DNA from: Planctomycetia bacterium
GTDB lineage: Bacteria > Planctomycetota > Phycisphaerae > Phycisphaerales > UBA1924
DNA: 9,973 nt
Reading direction: 5' to 3'
NCBI GenBank assembly: GCA_005776545.1
Contig: SXOY01000056.1
Coordinates: 1-9,973 of the forward strand
The position numbers were made by a program, and so were the translations under genes. How positions within the stretch are numbered: position 1 is the stretch's first letter; every line of letters begins with the position of its first letter. The notes beneath the pieces were generated by a model that saw only the letters and a program-made list of their open reading frames with translations, was not told the DNA's origin and did not search any database. This document shows, one piece after another, positions 1 to 5,185 of this stretch.

Positions 1-1281
1 AACGCCCTCGCGAGCGCGGCCAACTGCCAGAATTCCGACTTCAGGATAGTTGATAATCGGCGTAGCAAATCGCCCGGCGTGGCTTCCCACGTTACTGATC
101 GTAAACGTGGACCCCATGAGATTTTCGCGAGCAATAGAACGCGTGCGAGCCGAATCGGCGAGATGGGTAATCGCACGACCAACTTCCAACACTCCCAGAT
201 GATCGCAATCGCGAATCACTGGAACCATCAGTCCGTTATCAGTATCTGTTGCGATTCCGATATGCACGCTGCGATGCTGAATGATCTCAGAGGCATCCGG
301 ATCGGCCTCATTTACCGTCGCGTTCAGTGCCTTGAATTGCTGTTCGCTCAGTACGCGGCAAACTGCTGATGCCACAAACGGCAGGAACGAGAGTTTTTCC
401 CCGCTCGCCGCAGCAAGTTTGCGACGAAGCGACTCAACTTGGCCGCAATCAGCTTCATCCATCACGGTAAAGTGCACCGCTTGATTCACACTTTCGCGCA
501 GACGCGCGGCGATTGTCCTGCGCACGCCGCGGAACGGAATCCGTGTCACATCATCGGTGCTCGCCGAAACAGGAATTGAACGCGGAGGCGAGGCTGGTGC
601 GGGCTTTGCAACGGGCGCTGGTTTCGCGGGTGCGGCATGCCGAATCGGAGCAGTGGGGACGTTGCGAACCTGAGGTGCCGGCACAGGTGCGGGACGAGCC
701 GGTGCCGCGACGGGTGCTGAAACCGGTGCAGGGGCGGAGCCTCCAGAGCTTCGCACATCTTTCTCAAGAACGCGGCCACCAATACCAGTTCCCTGAACCG
801 AGTCAATATCTATCCCAAGATCACGGGCAAGTCGGCGAACCGCCGGAGTTGCTAGGGCCTTCCCGGGCGCTGCGGAAATCCCTGCAGCAGCACCAGACAT
901 ATTTCCCACAACCGTTCCCGCATCTTCTGCGCGGGGTGCTGGCTCTGCTGGTTCTTCTGCTTCCACAGCAGCGTGTGCTACGGGAGCAAGCACTTCGACG
1001 GGGGCCTTTGCGGCTGCACCTGCAGCAGGGACGTAGCTGACAAGCGGATTGCCGACGTTCAGGATCTCAGCTTCATTTCCGTGCAACTGCGCAATCACCC
1101 CATCACGCGGCGAGGGTACTTCAACCACTGCTTTGTCAGTCTCCATGTCCGCAAGAATGTCGTGTTCTTTCACAGCCTGCCCAACGCTCACGCGCCACTT
1201 GAGCAGTTCCGCTTCGTGCACACCCTCGCCAAGATCGGGAAGGATGAAAATGTCAGGATTTGAAGATTTGTGATGAGCCAT
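1..1281 (-). CDS. pdhC: Dihydrolipoamide acyltransferase (E2) of the pyruvate dehydrogenase complex, C-terminus cut by window edge
   Basis: E2 core of the pyruvate dehydrogenase complex: it carries the acetyl group on a lipoyl-lysine and passes it to CoA in the cytoplasm. The 427 codons in the window read without interruption. Domains in order: one lipoyl domain (about 8-85) with the lipoylated lysine K50 in METDKAVVEV; an Ala/Pro linker; the peripheral subunit-binding domain (about 143-176, LATPAVRRLARDLGI then GTGIGGRVLEKDV); a long Pro/Ala-rich linker (177-240); and the catalytic acyltransferase domain from about 245 (TRIPFRGVRRTIAARL, GLMVPVIRD, FTISNVGS, INYPEVGILAVGR). The HxxxDG active-site motif, expected in the last 50 or so residues, lies beyond the left edge, so the entry is partial but not visibly broken. 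ATG at 1281 has GGGGA nine bases upstream. It follows the 70-residue ORF by 29 bp in the pdhA-pdhB operon. An E2 for another 2-oxoacid is possible, but E1 favours pyruvate. Confidence 0.93.
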   Translation of the reverse strand, partial: MAHHKSSNPDIFILPDLGEGVHEAELLKWRVSVGQAVKEHDILADMETDKAVVEVPSPRDGVIAQLHGNEAEILNVGNPLVSYVPAAGAAAKAPVEVLAPVAHAAVEAEEPAEPAPRAEDAGTVVGNMSGAAAGISAAPGKALATPAVRRLARDLGIDIDSVQGTGIGGRVLEKDVRSSGGSAPAPVSAPVAAPARPAPVPAPQVRNVPTAPIRHAAPAKPAPVAKPAPASPPRSIPVSASTDDVTRIPFRGVRRTIAARLRESVNQAVHFTVMDEADCGQVESLRRKLAAASGEKLSFLPFVASAVCRVLSEQQFKALNATVNEADPDASEIIQHRSVHIGIATDTDNGLMVPVIRDCDHLGVLEVGRAITHLADSARTRSIARENLMGSTFTISNVGSHAGRFATPIINYPEVGILAVGRAREGV

Positions 1282-1310
1282 GTTGATCGATCCCCAAACA
1301 ATTCAGACAG

Positions 1311-1523
1311 TTACGAATCTCTTTTCATCTTCGCCAGAAAGACAAACAACACTACGAGAAGGACCAAACCACCGATAACCAGCAACGGATAGACTCCGTT
1401 TTGCTTCGCCCAGGCCGCCAGATCTGTCCCGTTCCGTGCCCCCTGTTGGGTGGCATGTTGAGAGGACGAACCAATCTGAGCAACAATTCCAGACGGAGCC
1501 GCTGATTTCAATAGGTTAGGCAC
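1311..1523 (-). CDS. Small single-span membrane protein between pdhB and pdhC, function unknown
   Basis: A 70-residue protein I do not recognise. The first 40 residues are polar and rich in Ser, Gln, Ala and Gly. Residues 44-64 form one strongly hydrophobic helix (VYPLLVIGGLVLLVVLFVFL), followed by a short basic tail (AKMKRDS), so the tail is probably cytoplasmic and the N-terminal part outside. Translation begins at a GTG that overlaps the last 16 bases of pdhB in another frame. GGAGG lies ten bases upstream, inside the last codons of pdhB, which supports real, coupled translation. It ends 29 bp before pdhC. Lying inside an operon for a soluble cytoplasmic complex, it might tether that complex to the membrane or be an unrelated passenger; both are guesses. 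No cofactor-binding motif or cysteine is visible. Confidence 0.7.
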   Translation of the reverse strand: MPNLLKSAAPSGIVAQIGSSSQHATQQGARNGTDLAAWAKQNGVYPLLVIGGLVLLVVLFVFLAKMKRDS

Positions 1524-2482
1524 TGATTAATTGCCTCCACAATCCTGGGTGCATCAGGAAGGTAATCAAGTTCCAGCTTGTAGTACGGCATCACCGTGTC
1601 AAACCCGGTGACTCGCTGGACCGGCGCCTTGAGGTGCAGGAAGCAGTGTTCCATAATCAGCGTCGCGATTTCTGCACCAAAGCCCGAAGTCTTCGGCGCT
1701 TCGTGCACGATCACCACACGTCCGGTCTTTTCCACGCTCTGCATGATGATGTCAATATCCAGCGGATAGATCGACCGCAGATCAATCAATTCCGCCGACA
1801 CATCTTCAGGCAACTTATCAAGCGCTTCCAGACACTGGAACACACTCGCGCCCCAGCTGATCACGGTAATGTCAGAGCCTTCGGAGACAATTTTGCCCTT
1901 ACCGATCTCAATCGTGTACTCGCCCTCAGGCACCTCTTCGCGATATGAGCGATACACACGCTTGGGTTCAAAGAAAACCACTGGATCAGGATCGCGAATC
2001 GCTGACAGCAGAAGTCCTTTCGCGTCGTATGGGGTGCAAGGCATCACAACCTTAAGTCCGGGCTGGTGAGCATATATCGCTTCAGGCGAATCCGAGTGCA
2101 GTTCAGGCGCATGGATGCCGCCGCCGACGGGGACGCGAACGGTCATAGGAATCGTGACTGCACCGCGAGTGCGAGTTCGGAAGCGAGCCGCGTGATTACA
2201 GAGTTGGTCATATGCTGGGCCCAAAAATCCTTCGAATTGGATTTCGGGAACTGGACGCATGCCCCCCATCGCCAGACCGATCGAAACTCCCATGATGCCA
2301 GATTCGGCAAGCGGGCTGTCGACAACTCGATCTTTACCGTGGGTCTTCTGCAGACCTTCGGTCACGCGGAAAACGCCGCCGTTGGCTCCAACATCTTCCC
2401 CCAGACACATCACGCGCTTATCACGCGACATTTCGTAATCAAGGGTATGAGTAATTGCTTGAACAAGAGTCAGTTGCGCCAC
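1508..2482 (-). CDS. pdhB: Pyruvate dehydrogenase E1 component, beta subunit
   Basis: Beta subunit of the heterotetrameric (alpha2beta2) thiamine-diphosphate E1 enzyme that decarboxylates pyruvate and acetylates the E2 lipoyl group. The 324 residues match the usual length. Visible family signatures: a typical N-terminus MAQLTLVQAITH, LGEDVG (27-32), DSPLAESGI (55-63), whose Glu60 sits where the cofactor-activating glutamate is found, EIQFEGF (80-86), PVGGGIHAPELHS (118-130), CTPYDAKGLL (149-158), LIDLRSIYPLDID (232-244) and the C-terminal transketolase segment SVEKTGRVVIVHEA (249-262). The open frame extends four codons further to a TTG at 2494, but GGAG six bases before the GTG at 2482, together with the family N-terminus, favours the GTG. 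It lies 63 bp after the pdhA stop codon. Overall motifs resemble Gram-positive-type PdhB more than branched-chain BkdB, though substrate cannot be fixed from sequence alone. Confidence 0.94.
   Translation of the reverse strand: MAQLTLVQAITHTLDYEMSRDKRVMCLGEDVGANGGVFRVTEGLQKTHGKDRVVDSPLAESGIMGVSIGLAMGGMRPVPEIQFEGFLGPAYDQLCNHAARFRTRTRGAVTIPMTVRVPVGGGIHAPELHSDSPEAIYAHQPGLKVVMPCTPYDAKGLLLSAIRDPDPVVFFEPKRVYRSYREEVPEGEYTIEIGKGKIVSEGSDITVISWGASVFQCLEALDKLPEDVSAELIDLRSIYPLDIDIIMQSVEKTGRVVIVHEAPKTSGFGAEIATLIMEHCFLHLKAPVQRVTGFDTVMPYYKLELDYLPDAPRIVEAINQCLTY
1534..1538 (-). promoter_or_regulatory. Ribosome binding site of the 70-residue membrane protein
   Basis: On the minus strand this reads GGAGG, ten bases before the GTG at 1523, within the last codons of pdhB. 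It is the main sequence evidence that the small overlapping ORF is translated. Confidence 0.55.
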
Positions 2483-2488
2483 GGTGGT

Positions 2489-2492
2489 CTCC
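2489..2492 (-). promoter_or_regulatory. Ribosome binding site that decides the pdhB start
   Basis: On the minus strand this reads GGAG, six bases before the GTG at 2482. It overlaps the alternative upstream TTG start, which would leave that TTG without a site of its own. Confidence 0.6.
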
Positions 2493-2545
2493 AATTCGAA
2501 ATCAGTGAATCAATAACGTGAAGTGTTCTTTGTTGTAACCAAATC

Positions 2546-3661
2546 TCAGGCATTGAGTCCGACTTGATCCGGATTCAATCCCAAGCTCGTCGTCTTCATC
2601 AATTGCTTCTGCAATTCCAGGTCCGCCGGCAGGGTTGCAAACGTGTAATCAAAGATGTCAGTCTTGTCCGGAGCGATGATCCCCTCAGCGTTCTTCACAA
2701 CTTCGACAACCTTTGCCTTGGCCTTCTCTTCCGAAGCCGCCTGCTTCGCATCGTTCCAAAGGCCCTTGGCAGTCAGGTACTTCCGCAACCGGATCATTGG
2801 GTCGCGCTGCACCCAAGCCTCAACCTCCGCCGGGTCGCGATACCGCCGGGCATCATCCGCCGTCGTGTGATCGGCCAACCGATACGTCACCATCTCAATA
2901 AAGCTCGGTCCGCCACCATTACGTGCCCGGTCCGCGGCTTCCTTCGCCACTCTATAAGTAGATAGCAAGTCATTGCCATCGCACATCACCGTCGGCATCC
3001 CATACGCCAGCGCCTTCTGCGCCACCGTTTCCGACCGCATCTGCGTACTCCGCGGCACAGAAATCGCCCATCCATTATTCTGGCACACAAACACTACCGG
3101 CGCCTGATACACGCTCGCAAAATTCATCGCTTCGTGGAAGTCGCCTTCGCTGGTTGCGCCATCGCCAAAGAACGTAAACGCAACCGCCTTCTCGCCCTGC
3201 AGTTTCTTTGCCCACGCAATCCCGGTCGCGTGCAACATCTGCGTCCCAATCGGGATACACAGTGGCGTCATCTTCACGCCTTCAGGAATCTGGTTCCCGC
3301 GCTCATCACCCATCCAGTGCAGCAGGATATTTTCCATCGGCAGGCCATGCATGAACAGCGCAGCATTCTCGCGATAGCAGGGCACCAGATAATCCGTCCC
3401 GACTATCCCGGCATACGCCGCCCCGATGGCACACGCCTCCTGCCCCTTGTTCTGCGGATACGTACCCATGCGTCCCGACCGCTGCAGCTTGAACGCAATC
3501 TCGTCCAATTGGCGGCACAGAATCATGAAGTCATACAGCGTGGCCAGCTCGGCATCCTCAAGCAACGGCCCGGCCTTGGCCAAAGCCTGGTCGACATTAC
3601 CGTGCTCATCCATGATCTGGATGTGTTCAATGGTGGCTGAATAGGCGGTCCGTTTGGGCAT
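2546..3661 (-). CDS. pdhA: Pyruvate dehydrogenase E1 component, alpha subunit
   Basis: Alpha subunit of the E1 enzyme; it binds most of the thiamine diphosphate and catalyses decarboxylation of the 2-oxoacid. The protein has 371 residues, the usual size. The thiamine-binding motif runs from GDG (166-168) to NN (195-196). Other family blocks are GTYPQNKGQEA (66-76), PCYREN (94-99), HGLPMENILLHWMGDERGNQ (105-124) and the loop TYRLADHTTADDARRYR (259-275), which contacts lipoyl-E2. The C-terminal segment TDIFDYTFATLPADLE resembles the PdhA type from Gram-positive bacteria, which favours pyruvate over branched-chain substrates. The frame is open up to a GTG at 3685, but the ATG at 3661 has GAGGA nine bases upstream and gives the expected N-terminus MPKRTAYSAT. 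It is the first gene of the operon pdhA-pdhB-ORF70-pdhC. No convincing promoter is visible in the spacer upstream. Confidence 0.94.
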   Translation of the reverse strand: MPKRTAYSATIEHIQIMDEHGNVDQALAKAGPLLEDAELATLYDFMILCRQLDEIAFKLQRSGRMGTYPQNKGQEACAIGAAYAGIVGTDYLVPCYRENAALFMHGLPMENILLHWMGDERGNQIPEGVKMTPLCIPIGTQMLHATGIAWAKKLQGEKAVAFTFFGDGATSEGDFHEAMNFASVYQAPVVFVCQNNGWAISVPRSTQMRSETVAQKALAYGMPTVMCDGNDLLSTYRVAKEAADRARNGGGPSFIEMVTYRLADHTTADDARRYRDPAEVEAWVQRDPMIRLRKYLTAKGLWNDAKQAASEEKAKAKVVEVVKNAEGIIAPDKTDIFDYTFATLPADLELQKQLMKTTSLGLNPDQVGLNA

Positions 3662-3823
3662 TGTTTTACATCCTCGACTGGGCACCGACCAGAAGGCCGG
3701 AGTGAAGGGACAAGGTTAGGGCGGGATTGGGTGAAAGTCGTCGGGTGTCGGTAGGAGTTTGCGAGCGAATTCTCAGATGCCTGCCATGAAAACCACATAG
3801 TATTTCAGCGAAACTAGTCCGCC
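3662..3823. other. Divergent intergenic spacer between pdhA and the zinc-ribbon gene
   Basis: 162 bp that must hold the control signals of both divergent genes unless they are read through from elsewhere. I see no convincing -35/-10 pair on either strand, no hairpin and no riboswitch. The part next to pdhA is purine/G-rich on the plus strand. Confidence 0.5.
3671..3675 (-). promoter_or_regulatory. Ribosome binding site that decides the pdhA start
   Basis: On the minus strand this reads GAGGA, nine bases before the ATG at 3661. The alternative GTG at 3685 lies upstream of it, so this site selects the shorter protein. Confidence 0.6.
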
Positions 3824-4723
3824 ATGAGCACTCGAAACCCACAATCTCGCGGCGGGAGTCTCTTGGGCGCCGCCATCGCCTCTGTGCTTTTTGCACTTCT
3901 CATTTTCCCTGCCAGATACGCTGTCCTCTACCTTACTCGCGAAGGGCTGCGACTGGCAACAACGCTTGGTGTCATGGACGAAGCCAACGGTCTTGGCGGG
4001 CAGATTCTCGGCTACAACTATTTCCGCTATCCAGCTTGGGCACACTGGGTCATTGGTTGTCTTGCCGCTGCATTCGCGCTTGGAATTTCCTTTGCCTGCT
4101 GCCTGGTGGTCGCACACCGAATCAGTGGCAGCAGGGGACGGGCAACTCTGTGCGGCATCTGCGGTACAGATGTAGACAAACACGGTGGGTGCACAATGAC
4201 TGCAGAGGGACTTCAATGTCCTTCTTGTCGTACTGCTTTTGGTGATCGCGAACACGCGAACTCAACCACAGTCGGCGAATTGCCACTCGTCCCTCGGTAT
4301 GTACTTTCGCGATTGCTCGCCGTCATTGTCAGTATTGGTGCTGCCCACGTGTTCCTTGATCGCAACATGACCATGCATTTTCAAAACGCGTTTCTTCATT
4401 TGGGCGAAGCCACCGGTTCCGACGTGATGCGGCTCAGCGGCCGCATTGGGATTGGCCCGCACGGTCCCTTCTACGGCGAAAGTGTGGCAGCTAGTTTCTG
4501 GAACACGATGTACGGCTACGGCCCAACATATGTCAACGCAATCTTCGCGGGCCTTGCCGCTCTTGCAACATATGGACTTGTTTCCGGTCCACTTGGGCGA
4601 ACCCGATTCTTCGGATACCGCGGCCCAACTCGCTGTGGCGGCTGCGGATACAGCCTTGCAAATCTGAATTCGTTTTGTTGTCCTGAATGCGGCAGGAATC
4701 TCGCGAAAGAAACTGAACTGTGA
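3824..4723 (+). CDS. Membrane protein with two zinc-ribbon domains (planctomycete type), function unknown
   Basis: A 299-residue protein transcribed divergently from pdhA. It has about four hydrophobic helices (near 12-36, 74-98, 157-177 and 235-256). A first cysteine cluster lies between helices 2 and 3 (C110, C113, C132, C135, with extra C123). A second is at the C-terminus (C271, C274, C285/C286, C289; RCGGCGYSL...CCPECGRN). Both fit zinc ribbons of the CxxC...CxxC type. The C-terminal form CxxCGYxL...CPECG is very frequent in planctomycete membrane proteins whose role is unknown, and it is the main taxonomic clue here. No catalytic motif is visible. There is no clear Shine-Dalgarno before the ATG, so the start is supported mainly by the hydrophobic N-terminus right after it. 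The link to the neighbouring genes is only positional. Confidence 0.8.
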   Translation: MSTRNPQSRGGSLLGAAIASVLFALLIFPARYAVLYLTREGLRLATTLGVMDEANGLGGQILGYNYFRYPAWAHWVIGCLAAAFALGISFACCLVVAHRISGSRGRATLCGICGTDVDKHGGCTMTAEGLQCPSCRTAFGDREHANSTTVGELPLVPRYVLSRLLAVIVSIGAAHVFLDRNMTMHFQNAFLHLGEATGSDVMRLSGRIGIGPHGPFYGESVAASFWNTMYGYGPTYVNAIFAGLAALATYGLVSGPLGRTRFFGYRGPTRCGGCGYSLANLNSFCCPECGRNLAKETEL

Positions 4724-4822
4724 ATCACCAATTTGTTTTCGTTGTTCAAAGCTCGGTAATCACCCTGTACTGATCCACTCCGCGCGAAAGCGTCCAGAAC
4801 TTGGAGACGGCAATGCAGGGGG

Positions 4823-4838
4823 CGAGTGAAATCACTCG
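4823..4838 (+). promoter_or_regulatory. Perfect small inverted repeat (6-bp stem)
   Basis: CGAGTG AAAT CACTCG: a perfect 6-bp stem with a four-base spacer. It could be a hairpin in RNA or a dyad operator for a dimeric regulator. A stem this short can occur by chance. Confidence 0.3.
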
Positions 4839-4853
4839 TAAGCAGGAGTTTTG

Positions 4854-4876
4854 TTGTGCAGGGGAAACCCGCGCAA
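4854..4876 (+). promoter_or_regulatory. Bulged hairpin with GAAA tetraloop
   Basis: As RNA, 4854-4863 pairs with 4868-4876 to give a nine-pair stem with one bulged A (4860), one G-U pair and a GAAA loop of the stable GNRA class. It lies 19 bp after the inverted repeat at 4823-4838. Together they could be part of a structured leader or small RNA. No known riboswitch class is recognised. Confidence 0.3.
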
Positions 4877-4955
4877 AATGTTGAAGTGCAGGAAATAAGC
4901 GACAGGATCAGAGTTGCACTTCCGACCGCCATGACGGGGTTTTCCCGGCAAAATG
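4861..4955 (+). repeat. Two diverged copies of a GGGG-loop-CCC...GCAAAATG element
   Basis: Copy 1 (4861-4880) reads GGGG AAA CCC GC GCAAAATG; copy 2 (4936-4955) reads GGGG TTTT CCC G GCAAAATG. The G/C arms and the 3' GCAAAATG tail are shared, while the loop changes from A to T and one spacer base is lost. The copies start 75 bp apart. This could be a duplicated regulatory or RNA element, but two short copies are weak evidence. Confidence 0.25.
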
Positions 4956-5067
4956 CGGTAGTTCATGCGCAAGAGTCAATCATTCATCAGTCAGAGGCCG
5001 GAGATCGAGGTCGAAATTCCTCAATTGAAATGATGCGATAAAAAAATTGCGATTATTTTAGTCCGAA

Positions 5068-5097
5068 AGTGTTGCTGATTATCACAGCGGCTGTAGA
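5068..5097 (+). promoter_or_regulatory. Weak candidate sigma-70-like promoter of the electron-transfer operon
   Basis: TTGCTG followed after about 16 bases by TAGAGT, downstream of an AT-rich patch and roughly 90 bp before the ATG at 5186. The match to the consensus is only partial, and promoter sequences in this kind of organism are poorly known, so treat it as a guess. Confidence 0.15.
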
Positions 5098-5185
5098 GTA
5101 TCGCCGATCAACGGATCAGCGTGGCGTTGGTGGCGGCAGAACCACCTTCGGGCAAACCCAATTCAGTTGTTGAACCGACAGAGGC

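Larger units (their letters stand above)
4724..5185. other. 462-bp intergenic region upstream of the electron-transfer operon
   Basis: No convincing gene. A 71-codon open frame at 4826-5041 has no good start site and no recognisable protein features. The region holds small inverted repeats (4823-4838, 4854-4876, 4935-4947), a duplicated GGGG-loop-CCC element and an AT-rich patch (about 5018-5061) before the operon. No clear terminator follows the zinc-ribbon gene; the T-rich stretch just after its stop has no stem before it. Confidence 0.6.

Noticed and set aside
513..1040. 175-codon plus-strand open frame over the pdhC region
   Set aside because: It is a shadow of the Ala/Pro-rich linker of E2 on the opposite strand.
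4826..5041. 71-codon open frame in the intergenic region
   Set aside because: No ribosome site, no recognisable features, and it covers the hairpins.
5150..5159. GGGCAAACCC, which recalls the start of the cyclic-di-GMP (GEMM-I) riboswitch that can control multihaem cytochromes
   Set aside because: The rest of the aptamer (the GGGACGCAAAGCC block, tetraloop receptor and second stem) is missing and the start codon follows within 30 bp.
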